From the NCBI GenBank assembly GCA_002469805.1, contig DKNW01000018.1:1-10447 (forward strand): a DNA stretch of 10,447 nt. Reading direction: 5' to 3'. The position numbers and the translations under genes are program-made. Shown here in pieces: positions 1-6,499 of the stretch. How positions within the stretch are numbered: position 1 is the first letter of the stretch; each line of letters starts with the position of its first letter. Below the pieces are notes generated by a model. It was not told the origin of the DNA, did not search any database, and saw only the letters and a list, made by a program, of their open reading frames with translations. Source of the stretch: Rhodobiaceae bacterium UBA7378. Its GTDB lineage: Bacteria > Pseudomonadota > Alphaproteobacteria > RS24.

Positions 1-276
1 ATCTCAACCAGCATTGCCGATCCGCGTGTGCGCCGTGCGGAGGAGAAACAGCTGGTGACCGATTACCTTAACGCGTTGGGCGCGACGATTGCCGCGACCT
101 ACACATTTGATCAGGCGTGGCTGGAGTATCGCCGGTCTGCCTTTGCCGGGTTTTTGATGGGTGTCATCTCGGCTATGCTGGTTGAACGCACCGAACGTGG
201 CGATGAAATGTTTGCGGTAATGGCCGAGCGATCGGGCTATATGGCACTTGATCTCGATAGCCTTGATCTTGTCTAA
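1..276 (+). CDS. Phosphotransferase (APH/EcKinase-like fold), C-terminal fragment
   Basis: The frame is open from base 1, so only the last 91 residues are visible and the gene begins outside the window. The fragment is helical and contains WLEYRRSAFAGFLM followed by MLVERTERGDEMF. This combination is, from memory, typical of the end of aminoglycoside-phosphotransferase-like or ecdysteroid-kinase-like proteins, which in bacteria often sit among acyl-CoA and lipid genes. The catalytic loop (HGD-type) and the Mg-binding Asp would lie upstream and cannot be checked. The substrate is unknown and antibiotic resistance should not be assumed. The next gene starts 64 bases downstream on the same strand and encodes an acyl-CoA enzyme, so shared transcription is possible. 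The family call is from recall of conserved C-terminal wording, not from a search. Confidence 0.6.
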   Translation: MSTSIADPRVRRAEEKQLVTDYLNALGATIAATYTFDQAWLEYRRSAFAGFLMGVISAMLVERTERGDEMFAVMAERSGYMALDLDSLDLV

Positions 277-304
277 TCGCGTTATAGGAATTTCAGACCG
301 CTTC

Positions 305-340
305 GGCGTATAGTTGTAAAAATTTTTGGGGGTATAAGCC
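305..340 (+). promoter_or_regulatory. Imperfect hairpin enclosing the crotonase ribosome-binding site
   Basis: GGCGTATA (305-312) can pair with TATAAGCC (333-340) with one mismatch, and the second arm ends exactly before the ATG at 341. Inside lies AAAAATTTTT (318-327), and the Shine-Dalgarno-like GGGGG (328-332) faces GTTGT (313-317), allowing some G-U pairs. The pairing is seen in the sequence. A role in controlling translation, for example by temperature, is only inference. Confidence 0.25.
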
Positions 341-1198
341 ATGAAATACGAATGTTTCGACGTTTCGATAAATGACAATATTGCGCATATTGTTTTGAAC
401 CGTCCGGAAAAGCGCAACAATATGAACGCTGCTTTTTGGGATGAACTGCCAGCCATCGTTAAGGATATTGATACAAATGCGCGTGCGCGCGTGATCGTCA
501 TTTCATCAACCGGCCCGCATTTTTGCGGTGGTCTCGATGTCAGCATGTTCGCCAATGACGGTGTGAAAGATGACGGCACAGATATCGTACGACGACGCCA
601 GAGCGGTGCCAAGTTTATGAATTCAGTTAGCGTGATGCAGGATAGTTTTTCCGCGCTGGAGGATTGCCGCCTGCCAGTGCTGGCGGCTATTCAGGGCGGG
701 TGCATTGGTGGCGGGGTCGACCTCGTTACAGCTTGCGATATGCGTTATGCCACGCAAGATGCGTTTGTGACCATTTATGAGACGAAAATCGGCATGACAG
801 CTGATGTCGGCACCTTCCCACGCATCGTTAAGCTGGTGCCCGAAGGTCTGGTGCGCGAAATGGCCTATACAGGGCGGCGCGTGAGCGCCGAAGAAGCGCG
901 CGATATGGGCCTCGTGAACCGGGTTTATGACACACATGAAGCGATGCTGGCTGCCGTGATGGAGATTGCCCGCGAAATTGCAGAGAACGCGCCGCTTGCG
1001 GTTTACGGTTGCAAGAAGGCAATTACTTATGCGCGTGACCACACCACGCAGGAGGGGCTTGAATGGATCGGCATGTGGAATGCGTCCATGCTGCAAAATG
1101 ATGAAATCATGGAAGCGATGGTTGCGCGTAAAGAGGCGCGGCCAGCTGAGTTTGTCGAGCTGCCAAGCATGCGCCATAAGATCGCCAAAGGCGCATAA
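341..1198 (+). CDS. Crotonase family, delta(3,5)-delta(2,4)-dienoyl-CoA isomerase-like
   Basis: A 285-residue enoyl-CoA hydratase/isomerase-superfamily protein. LNRPEKRNNMN (19-29) is the N-terminal signature, HFCGGLDV (60-67) forms the first part of the oxyanion hole, and CIGGGVDLVTACDMRY (121-136) is the crotonase core. Asp127, Glu147 and Asp155 (in TADVGT) have the same 20- and 8-residue spacings as the catalytic Asp176, Glu196 and Asp204 of rat peroxisomal/mitochondrial dienoyl-CoA isomerase (ECH1). That points to isomerisation of 3,5-dienoyl-CoA to 2,4-dienoyl-CoA in breakdown of unsaturated fatty acids with odd-numbered double bonds, in the cytoplasm. The start ATG follows a GGGGG motif at 328-332. 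The neighbouring acyltransferase fits a lipid context. A plain enoyl-CoA hydratase is less likely given this triad, but the exact substrate is inferred. Confidence 0.85.
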   Translation: MKYECFDVSINDNIAHIVLNRPEKRNNMNAAFWDELPAIVKDIDTNARARVIVISSTGPHFCGGLDVSMFANDGVKDDGTDIVRRRQSGAKFMNSVSVMQDSFSALEDCRLPVLAAIQGGCIGGGVDLVTACDMRYATQDAFVTIYETKIGMTADVGTFPRIVKLVPEGLVREMAYTGRRVSAEEARDMGLVNRVYDTHEAMLAAVMEIAREIAENAPLAVYGCKKAITYARDHTTQEGLEWIGMWNASMLQNDEIMEAMVARKEARPAEFVELPSMRHKIAKGA

Positions 1199-1205
1199 AC
1201 AGCAA

Positions 1206-1224
1206 GGGCCGGCTTAGCCGGTTT
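1206..1224 (+). other. Short hairpin between the crotonase and acyltransferase genes
   Basis: CCGGC (1209-1213) and GCCGG (1217-1221) form a perfect 5-bp GC-rich stem with a TTA loop, flanked by possible G-U pairs and followed by only three T. It lies just after the crotonase stop and just before the acyltransferase ribosome-binding site. It may be a weak attenuator or an RNA-stability hairpin. The T run is too short for a confident terminator call. Confidence 0.3.
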
Positions 1225-1238
1225 GTAGGAAGAAAACG

Positions 1239-1823
1239 GTGCGGATCACTATTTTCAATACGCCGGTTTTGTCACCGATCTTGCAAGTTTTGTCGATCGC
1301 AGGGCTGGCCTTGTTCGGCTGGCGCGCGGTTGGCAAAGTGCCTGCGGGCTTGCGCAAATATGTCATTGTCGCCGCACCGCACACTTCTTATTGGGACTTT
1401 CCTTTGTTTATGCTGGTTGTGTTTGCGCTGCGCATGAACCTCAATGTGTTTGTGAAACACACGCTATTTATCGGGCCGATGGGGTGGTTTTTACGCTATT
1501 GCGGCGGTGTGCCGGTAGATCGGCGCGCGGCTGGTGCCCGCGTGCGCAATACCGTGCAGGAGTTTAAGAAAAACGATGACATGGTGTTGCTTATCACGCC
1601 CGAAGGCACGCGTGGCCCGCAGCCAGACTGGAAAACTGGCTTTTATCACATTGCCATGGAAGCCAATGTGCCGGTTGCCGTGGCTTTTGTTGATACGGCG
1701 GTACGCCGCGCCGGGATTGACCATTTTTTCACGCCGACGGGTGACATCGACAAAGAAATGGCCGATATCAAAGCACTATACGACACAAAACGTGGTCTCA
1801 AGCCGAGCAATTACGCGTCGTAG
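1239..1823 (+). CDS. PlsC-type 1-acyl-glycerol-3-phosphate acyltransferase family protein
   Basis: A 194-residue member of the lysophospholipid acyltransferase family, which moves an acyl group from acyl-CoA or acyl-ACP to a lysophospholipid or related acceptor at the membrane. The catalytic HX4D motif is His48-Asp53 in APHTSYWDFP. The acceptor-binding block is GGVPVDRR (89-96), and the PEGTR block is at 121-125. A hydrophobic stretch at about residues 8-26 may anchor the protein. The start is GTG, preceded by AGGAAG (1227-1232) at a spacing of 6. At under 200 residues it is shorter than E. coli PlsC (about 245) and belongs to a compact group often labelled simply acyltransferase, so true phosphatidic-acid synthesis is not assured. 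The gene ends 2 bases from the convergent VOC gene. Confidence 0.85.
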   Translation: MRITIFNTPVLSPILQVLSIAGLALFGWRAVGKVPAGLRKYVIVAAPHTSYWDFPLFMLVVFALRMNLNVFVKHTLFIGPMGWFLRYCGGVPVDRRAAGARVRNTVQEFKKNDDMVLLITPEGTRGPQPDWKTGFYHIAMEANVPVAVAFVDTAVRRAGIDHFFTPTGDIDKEMADIKALYDTKRGLKPSNYAS

Positions 1824-1825
1824 AC

Positions 1826-2194
1826 TTAACCGAAATGGCAGACGGTAACTTTATTACCGTCGAAATCGCGGAAATAACCACCATAGAACGTCGGTGTGCG
1901 TGGACCAGGTGCGCCTTCGTCTGTAGCCCCGAGCGCGAGAGCTTTGGCGTATAGCTTGTCGACATTTTCCTTGCTGCCAGCAGGCACGGCCAACATGGTG
2001 CCATTGCCGCCGGTTGCGGGTGCGCCGTCATAGGGTGTGCCCACAGCGATCATGGGTGCGCCCATCCCGGTGCCGAAAAACACCAAGCGGTCATTACTGA
2101 AAAGTTCCTTGGCGCCCAGTTCACCCAGCAATTCGCTATAAAAAGCGACGGCTTTGTTTTTGTCATTGGTGCCGATCGTTACATAAGCAAGCAT
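1826..2194 (-). CDS. VOC family (glyoxalase/bleomycin-resistance-like) protein
   Basis: A 122-residue single-module vicinal-oxygen-chelate protein. The first beta-alpha unit contains AVAFYSELLGELGAK, and the C-terminal half ends in the family hallmark GGYFRDFDGNKVTV, normally written YFRDPDGN. At the position where metal-dependent members often carry a His in the middle strand, this protein reads NGTMLAV, so a classic glyoxalase I metal site is not evident. The substrate is unknown. AGGGAG lies a few bases before the ATG on the minus strand. The gene is convergent with the acyltransferase, leaving 2 bases between the stops, and divergent from the HD-domain gene across a gap of about 108 bases. 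A role in detoxification or in binding a small ligand is family-level inference only. Confidence 0.8.
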   Translation of the reverse strand: MLAYVTIGTNDKNKAVAFYSELLGELGAKELFSNDRLVFFGTGMGAPMIAVGTPYDGAPATGGNGTMLAVPAGSKENVDKLYAKALALGATDEGAPGPRTPTFYGGYFRDFDGNKVTVCHFG

Positions 2195-2248
2195 AATCTT
2201 CTCCCTAGTTGATAAATGCTAGATTAGTCGCCTCACTTCAAAAGGCAA

Positions 2249-2277
2249 TTGTCAAAGCGCCTGCTTTTCGGCACAAT
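2249..2277 (+). promoter_or_regulatory. Candidate sigma-70 promoter for the HD-domain gene
   Basis: TTGTCA (2249-2254) and CACAAT (2272-2277) are separated by 17 bases and match the TTGACA/TATAAT consensus at 5/6 and 4/6. Transcription would start near 2284, about 19 bases before the ATG at 2303. The minus strand carries a perfect TTGACA over the same bases (2250-2255), but I see no convincing -10 element for the divergent VOC gene at the right distance. Confidence 0.45.
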
Positions 2278-2302
2278 GCAAGAAATCTTACGGGAGACAG
2301 TT

Positions 2303-2902
2303 ATGTTGGATGATACTTCAGATCGCGCATCGTTCCATGCCATGGTGGACGGCACTGCCGATGATTATGCTAAAATCTCAGCCGCTTTTGGCGAATTTTC
2401 TAAAACCTTGCCAGATCGGGTCATGGCCCATCTTAAAATGCTGCAAGGCGACTTTGGCGGATTTGCGGTCGATCGCTTTGAGCACAGCCTGCAAACGGCA
2501 ACGCGTGCACATAAAGACGGCAAGGATGAAGAATATGTCGTCTGCGCGCTCTTGCACGATATTGGCGATTTACTCGGCACGTTTAACCATGCCGAATTGG
2601 GTGCGGTTATTTTGAAACCGTTTATTTCCGAACAAAACCATTTCATGCTGCAGAACCATGGTATTTTCCAGGGCTATTATTTTTTCCACCATATCGGTCT
2701 TGATCGCGAAGCGCGTGAGCAGTTCCGTGGCCACGACCACTTCGAGTATACCGCCCAGTTCTGTCATCTTTATGATCAGTCAGCGTTTGATCCAAATTAC
2801 GAATCGATGCCGCTGGAAGCTTTCGAGCCAATGGTCCGCAAGCTTATGGAGCGCCCGCGCACATCGATTTATATGCGCGATGACGAAACATCGGCCATTT
2901 AG
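2303..2902 (+). CDS. HD-domain protein resembling the PhnZ/MIOX-like group
   Basis: A 199-residue cytoplasmic HD-superfamily protein. Putative metal ligands from the chosen start are His61 (FEHSLQTATRA), His85-Asp86 (LLHDIGD), His96 (FNHAEL), His119 (QNHGIFQGYYF) and Asp158 (LYDQ). The 24-residue gap from His61 to His85 equals that in PhnZ, and the EHSLQTA wording resembles it. PhnZ is a mixed-valent diiron oxygenase that cleaves a 2-amino-1-hydroxyethylphosphonate. Here the segment between HD and the next His is shorter, I cannot see the YxxE loop of PhnZ, and no phosphonate or 2-oxoglutarate dioxygenase gene is nearby, so the substrate is open. A hydrolase of the general HD family is the alternative. 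The ATG at 2303 follows GGGAG (2292-2296). An upstream TTG at 2249 would lie inside the likely promoter. yggT follows after 52 bases. Confidence 0.75.
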   Translation: MLDDTSDRASFHAMVDGTADDYAKISAAFGEFSKTLPDRVMAHLKMLQGDFGGFAVDRFEHSLQTATRAHKDGKDEEYVVCALLHDIGDLLGTFNHAELGAVILKPFISEQNHFMLQNHGIFQGYYFFHHIGLDREAREQFRGHDHFEYTAQFCHLYDQSAFDPNYESMPLEAFEPMVRKLMERPRTSIYMRDDETSAI

Positions 2903-2954
2903 GCCTTCACGGTGCGTTTTTATGCCCGGCATCACGCGCGGGTGAGGGGATCGG

Positions 2955-3242
2955 ATGAATTCCGTTTTGATGCTTATTGACCGGATCATAGATTTGTATG
3001 TCTGGATCATTATTTTGTCGGCTGTGCTGAGCTGGCTGGTTGCCTTTGACATTATCAATATGCGCAACCGGTTCGTCTATCTTGTCGGCGATGCACTCAA
3101 CCGCCTAACCGAGCCTGTTTACAGGCCCGTGCGCCGCATCCTGCCTGATATGGGCGGGCTTGACCTGGCCCCGCTTGTGGTCATTTTTGGCCTGTGGTTC
3201 TTGCGTGATATCATGTGGGAACTCTCTCGGTCGGCCTATTAG
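2955..3242 (+). CDS. YggT family integral membrane protein
   Basis: A 95-residue protein with one hydrophobic segment at about residues 5-33 and another at about 71-89. Between them is the conserved YggT loop with EPVYRPVRRILPDMGG and LDLAPLVV. The family sits in the inner membrane; its molecular role is poorly defined, with links reported to osmotic tolerance and, in related proteins, to cell-division or photosystem assembly. GAGGGG (2944-2949) lies 5 bases before the ATG. folD begins 18 bases after the stop, so co-transcription is likely. In many alphaproteobacteria a small DUF167 gene lies between yggT and folD (from memory); here there is no room for one. The length is normal for the single-repeat form. 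Confidence 0.88.
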   Translation: MNSVLMLIDRIIDLYVWIIILSAVLSWLVAFDIINMRNRFVYLVGDALNRLTEPVYRPVRRILPDMGGLDLAPLVVIFGLWFLRDIMWELSRSAY

Positions 3243-3260
3243 CGCGCCGGTATAGCACGC

Positions 3261-4181
3261 ATGGCAGCAACTCTTATCGATGGAAAAAAAATTGCGGCTG
3301 AACTGCGTGGCGCAATTGGCGCGCGTGTGTCCGCGCTTCAAGCCGCGCATAATTTGACACCCGGCCTGGCTGTTGTTCTGGTTGGTGAAGACGCTGCCAG
3401 TCAAGTCTATGTGCGCAATAAAGGCATCGCCACGCGCGAGGTTGGCATGCAGTCGTTCGAATATCGCCTACCCGCCGATACCTCACAACGCGTATTGCTT
3501 GATAAGGTCAACGAGCTGAATGACGATTCGGCTGTGCACGGCATTTTGGTGCAGTTTCCCGTGCCCGAGCAGATAAGCCAACAGACGGTTATCGATACGA
3601 TTAGCCCCGATAAGGATGTGGACGGCCTGCACCCGATCAATGCCGGACGCCTTGCTTCGGGGCACCTGACAGGGCCCGGTGCGGCGCTGGCGCCATGCAC
3701 ACCGCAAGGAAGCGTAATGCTGGCGCGCGCGGCGCTGGGCGATCTGACGGGCGCGCATGCTTTGGTGGTTGGCCGATCTAATCTGGTGGGTAAACCAGTG
3801 GCACAGCTATTGCTTGCCGAAAATTGCACCGTCAGCATTGCTCATTCGCGCACACGCGATCTGGCGGGGTTGTGCCGTAGTGCCGATGTGTTAGTGGCTG
3901 CTGTCGGTATTCCCGAAATGGTCAAGGGCGACTGGGTAAAACCCGGTTCATGCGTTATTGACGTTGGTATTAACCGCGTCGAAGCCCCTGAAAAAGGGCT
4001 CGATGATGCCGGGCGCCCTAAAACAAAACTGGTCGGCGACGTGGCTTTTGATGACGCCGCACAGCTTGCTGGCCATATTACCCCGGTGCCGGGTGGCGTT
4101 GGGCCGATGACCATTGCGTGCCTTTTGCAAAACACGCTCACGGCCGCGTGCCGGCAGCACGATATAGACGAAATAGCCTAG
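3261..4181 (+). CDS. folD: Bifunctional methylenetetrahydrofolate dehydrogenase/cyclohydrolase
   Basis: A 306-residue FolD, of usual length. It oxidises 5,10-methylene-THF to methenyl-THF with NADP and hydrolyses this to 10-formyl-THF, supplying purine and initiator-tRNA formylation in the cytoplasm. Tyr50 and catalytic Lys54 lie in SQVYVRNKG. GILVQFPVP (94-102) and SPDKDVDGLHPINAGRL (115-131) are substrate-site blocks. APCTPQG (144-150) and GRSNLVGKP (171-179) mark the start of the Rossmann domain and the NADP phosphate site, and PVPGGVGPMT (275-284) is the C-terminal signature. There is no strong Shine-Dalgarno before the ATG, so translation may depend on yggT just upstream. The stop shares the CTAG at 4178-4181 with the convergent argG stop. 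All expected motifs are intact. Confidence 0.97.
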   Translation: MAATLIDGKKIAAELRGAIGARVSALQAAHNLTPGLAVVLVGEDAASQVYVRNKGIATREVGMQSFEYRLPADTSQRVLLDKVNELNDDSAVHGILVQFPVPEQISQQTVIDTISPDKDVDGLHPINAGRLASGHLTGPGAALAPCTPQGSVMLARAALGDLTGAHALVVGRSNLVGKPVAQLLLAENCTVSIAHSRTRDLAGLCRSADVLVAAVGIPEMVKGDWVKPGSCVIDVGINRVEAPEKGLDDAGRPKTKLVGDVAFDDAAQLAGHITPVPGGVGPMTIACLLQNTLTAACRQHDIDEIA

Positions 4182-5383
4182 CTCTTGCGGCGGCCCAACA
4201 GTTTCAACCGCAAGGCATTCAACCGGATAAACCCTTCCGCGTCCTGTTGGTCATAGACGGCATCTTCTTCAAACGTCACATGTGCTTCGGAATACAGCGA
4301 ATAATCGGATGTGCGGGCGACCACGGTGGCCGAGCCTTTATAGAGTTTGAGCGTAACTGTGCCGGTCACAAATTTCTGGCTTTCATCAATCGCGGCCTGC
4401 AACATTTCGCGCTCGGGCGAAAACCAGAACCCGTTATAAATCAGTTCCGCATAACGCGGCATCATCTCGTCTTTCAGATGCGCCGCGCCGCGATCGAGTG
4501 TCAGCGATTCCATTCCGCGGTGTGCGGCAAGCAGCACTGTGCCGCCAGGTGTTTCATAAATGCCCCGCGACTTCATGCCGACAAAACGATTTTCTACCAG
4601 ATCGAGCCGCCCAATGCCGTTTTCGCCACCCAGCGTGTTAAGGCGCGCCAGCAAATTGGCTGGTGATAAATTTTCACCATCGATAGAAACGGCATCACCG
4701 CCAGCAAACCCGATTTCGATAAATGTCGGTGTGTCGGGCGCATCTTCGGGTGAAACTGTCCGCTGGTAGACAAATTCTGGACACGGTGCACCCGGGTCTT
4801 CAAGTACTTTTCCCTCGCTCGATGTGTGCAGTAAATTGGCGTCAACTGAGAAAGGGGCTTCGCCGCGCTTGTCTTTCGGCACGGGGATCTGATGTTGTTC
4901 GGCATAGGCGATAAGTGTTTCGCGGCTATTCAACGCCCATTCGCGCCAAGGCGCGATCACGCGAATATCTGGATTGCAGGCGTAATATCCCAGTTCAAAG
5001 CGCACCTGATCATTGCCCTTGCCAGTAGCGCCATGGCACACGGCATCGGCTCCGGTCGCCGCGGCGATCTCGATCTGCCTTTTAGCGATAAGCGGGCGCG
5101 CGATTGAGGTGCCCAGAAGATACACACCCTCATAAAGTGCGTTGGCGCGGAACATGGGAAACACATAATCGCGCACAAATTCCTCGCGCAGATCCTCGAT
5201 ATAAATTTCCTTGATACCCAGCATTTCGGCTTTGGCCCGTGCTGGTTCCAATTCTTCGCCCTGCCCGAGATCGGCGGTGAACGTCACCACTTCGCAGGCA
5301 TAGGTCTCCTGCAACCATTTCAGAATAATGGAAGTGTCCAAACCGCCGGAATAGGCCAGCACCACTTTTTTGATATCGCTCAT
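4178..5383 (-). CDS. argG: Argininosuccinate synthase
   Basis: A 401-residue type I argininosuccinate synthase, the ATP-dependent step that joins citrulline and aspartate in arginine synthesis. The N-type ATP pyrophosphatase loop is AYSGGLDTS (10-18). GATGKGNDQVRFE (118-130) binds citrulline and aspartate. LARLNTLGGENGIGRLD and YNGFWFSPEREML are conserved C-terminal blocks involved in the tetramer and substrate pocket. Length is typical for the family and nothing is missing. On the minus strand a GGAG motif lies 7 bases before the ATG. The gene stands alone: convergent with folD and divergent from a secreted protein gene, with its own promoter candidate at 5408-5436. No ARG-box-like palindrome is obvious in the 82-base upstream gap. 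Confidence 0.98.
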   Translation of the reverse strand: MSDIKKVVLAYSGGLDTSIILKWLQETYACEVVTFTADLGQGEELEPARAKAEMLGIKEIYIEDLREEFVRDYVFPMFRANALYEGVYLLGTSIARPLIAKRQIEIAAATGADAVCHGATGKGNDQVRFELGYYACNPDIRVIAPWREWALNSRETLIAYAEQHQIPVPKDKRGEAPFSVDANLLHTSSEGKVLEDPGAPCPEFVYQRTVSPEDAPDTPTFIEIGFAGGDAVSIDGENLSPANLLARLNTLGGENGIGRLDLVENRFVGMKSRGIYETPGGTVLLAAHRGMESLTLDRGAAHLKDEMMPRYAELIYNGFWFSPEREMLQAAIDESQKFVTGTVTLKLYKGSATVVARTSDYSLYSEAHVTFEEDAVYDQQDAEGFIRLNALRLKLLGRRKS

Positions 5384-5407
5384 GTGTTTGCTCCACGCTT
5401 GTTTTGC

Positions 5408-5436
5408 GTTTTAGCTGGTCATGTAGATGGGTGCAA
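5408..5436 (-). promoter_or_regulatory. Candidate argG promoter
   Basis: On the minus strand TTGCAC (5436-5431) and TAAAAC (5413-5408) are 17 bases apart, matching the sigma-70 consensus at 3/6 and 4/6. This would start transcription around 5401, about 18 bases before the argG start. The match is modest and is supported mainly by its position. Confidence 0.35.
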
Positions 5437-5465
5437 GAGAGGTGGCATTCGTGTAGGCTCGCGCC

Positions 5466-6035
5466 ATGATAAAAAACATTTCAAAATTTGGCATGCAGAT
5501 GGCTGTCTGCGCTGGCGTGATGGGTGTGGTTGCGATGTCAGCTACCATCTCCGCCGCCGTCTTAACAAGTACCGCTGGTGCCGCCGATGTAGGCTGGCGC
5601 CCCAAAACCACCATGTTTTGTTCGGATGGCGAGTTTGATTGGGATAGCGGGCAATCGCTTTATGATTTTGTTATCCAAAGCCGTGCGCCGGATGATTTTA
5701 TCATCAGCTATCTGGGCATTCCGCATCCCAGCTTTGAGGAGCGCGACTTTTTTCATGTTTGGATGAAAATGCGCGGCACGTTTTCGGCTTCATTCGCACA
5801 AGCTGACGCGGTGCGCACGTACCAATTACAGCTGAACCTTGAAAATCAACCCCCGCGAACTGGCACGCTGACCATTGCGGCAGACGACACATACACATTT
5901 GTGCTTACACCGCCGCTTGATCGCGACACTACAATATCGGGTTTGTGCTGGGCTTCGCTCACCATGGAGGAGGAAGATAAGCTGCCGTCATGCGGCCCCT
6001 CCCCACTGGAAGATACCAGCAAATGCGCGCGCTAA
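5466..6035 (+). CDS. Secreted/periplasmic protein of unknown function
   Basis: A 189-residue protein I do not recognise. Residues 1-39 look like a long Sec signal peptide: Lys3 and Lys7, then a hydrophobic core of Ala, Val, Met and Gly, ending STAGAAD, with likely cleavage after Ala39 or Ala40. The mature part of about 150 residues has four cysteines (one in TMFCSD, one in GLCWAS, two near the C-terminus), enough for two disulfide bonds. It also contains alternating polar/hydrophobic stretches such as TYQLQLNL and GTLTIAADDTYTFVL that suggest beta structure. No lipobox is visible. The start is uncertain: AGAGAGGTGG lies about 20 bases upstream, too far for a normal Shine-Dalgarno, and Met10 or Met12 are alternatives that would keep a shorter signal peptide. 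It is divergent from argG and convergent with the cold-shock gene, so it appears to be a single-gene unit. Confidence 0.7.
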   Translation: MIKNISKFGMQMAVCAGVMGVVAMSATISAAVLTSTAGAADVGWRPKTTMFCSDGEFDWDSGQSLYDFVIQSRAPDDFIISYLGIPHPSFEERDFFHVWMKMRGTFSASFAQADAVRTYQLQLNLENQPPRTGTLTIAADDTYTFVLTPPLDRDTTISGLCWASLTMEEEDKLPSCGPSPLEDTSKCAR

Positions 6036-6054
6036 TCCGTGCCCAATCTAGCGC

Positions 6055-6110
6055 AAAAAAACACGCCTATAGCTGCCGGCAAGGTAACCCTGCCGTCAGA
6101 GAAAGGCGTG
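6055..6110 (-). terminator. Rho-independent terminator of the cold-shock gene
   Basis: Read on the minus strand, CACGCCT (6110-6104) pairs perfectly with AGGCGTG (6068-6062) and is followed directly by seven T (6061-6055). The 35-base loop contains a second small stem: CGGCA (6077-6081 region on +) against TGCCG (6091-6095). It begins 20 bases after the cold-shock stop. The plus strand has no T run after the stem, so it serves the minus-strand gene only. Confidence 0.75.
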
Positions 6111-6130
6111 CTAGTCAGAAAATATAGGTT

Positions 6131-6334
6131 TTAGTCGGCAGCTTCGAGGTTAACGGCTGAATATTTGCCGTTATTGCCTTGCTGCTTTTCAAAGCTGACT
6201 TTCATATTTTCGGTCAAACGCAGGCCAGCTGCCTGCGCTGCTGAAATGTGGACGAAAACATCGTCTTGTCCATCAACGGCGATAAAGCCGTAGCCCTTAG
6301 TTTCGTTAAACCACTTAACTGTGCCAGTAATCAT
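6131..6334 (-). CDS. Cold-shock domain protein (CspA family)
   Basis: A 67-residue single cold-shock domain that binds single-stranded RNA and DNA and acts as an RNA chaperone in the cytoplasm. It opens with GTVKWFNETKGYGFI (4-18), holding the RNP1 motif KGYGFI (13-18), and has RNP2 as VFVHIS (26-31). The ATG at 6334 gives the normal family length and begins right at the domain. A TTG 28 codons upstream would add an extension without family resemblance and is not chosen. The ribosome-binding site is weak (GGA about 6 bases upstream). Gene and stop are well separated from neighbours, with a terminator 20 bases after the stop and a candidate promoter giving a leader of about 130 bases. Long leaders are usual for cold-inducible csp genes; cold induction here is inferred. 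Confidence 0.93.
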   Translation of the reverse strand: MITGTVKWFNETKGYGFIAVDGQDDVFVHISAAQAAGLRLTENMKVSFEKQQGNNGKYSAVNLEAAD

Positions 6335-6440
6335 AAAATTGTCCAAACTCTGCGTGTCTTTTGCGTACGTCATCAAATGCGGCAAATCCACGGATTGGAG
6401 TGTGCCGAACTGCGCCAAAAGAAACGGTCAACGTCGCGCA

Positions 6441-6455
6441 GTAACTTTCAGTTAC
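6441..6455. repeat. Perfect inverted repeat in the csp leader
   Basis: GTAACT and AGTTAC are perfect 6-bp arms around a 3-base spacer (GTAACTTTCAGTTAC on +). It lies about 110 bases upstream of the csp start and just downstream of the candidate -10 element. It could be an operator or an RNA hairpin in the leader; the sequence alone does not decide between them. Confidence 0.5.
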
Positions 6456-6469
6456 CACATCACGACCCC

Positions 6470-6499
6470 TTTACAAGCGAAAATTTGCCGATATGTAAA
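6470..6499 (-). promoter_or_regulatory. Candidate csp promoter
   Basis: On the minus strand TTTACA (6499-6494) matches the -35 consensus at 5/6 and TGTAAA (6475-6470) the -10 at 4/6, with 18 bases between them. Transcription would begin near 6463 and give a leader of about 130 bases. The two hexamers are inverted copies of each other, so the same pair also reads as a promoter on +, where no gene follows, or as a symmetric protein-binding site. Confidence 0.35.

Noticed and set aside
2249..2302. TTG start 18 codons upstream for the HD-domain gene
   Set aside because: The TTG is itself the first half of a good -35 hexamer and has no Shine-Dalgarno; the ATG at 2303 has GGGAG at 6 bases.
4118..4666. 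A 182-codon open frame on + opposite the end of argG, and similar long frames such as 4-612 (-) and 623-1177 (-)
   Set aside because: They lie opposite or across well-recognised genes, have no domain resemblance, and reflect GC-driven lack of stops in the antisense frames.
6335..6418. A 28-residue N-terminal extension of the cold-shock protein from a TTG
   Set aside because: The family is normally about 67-70 residues and begins at the GTVKWF block; the extension looks like translated leader.
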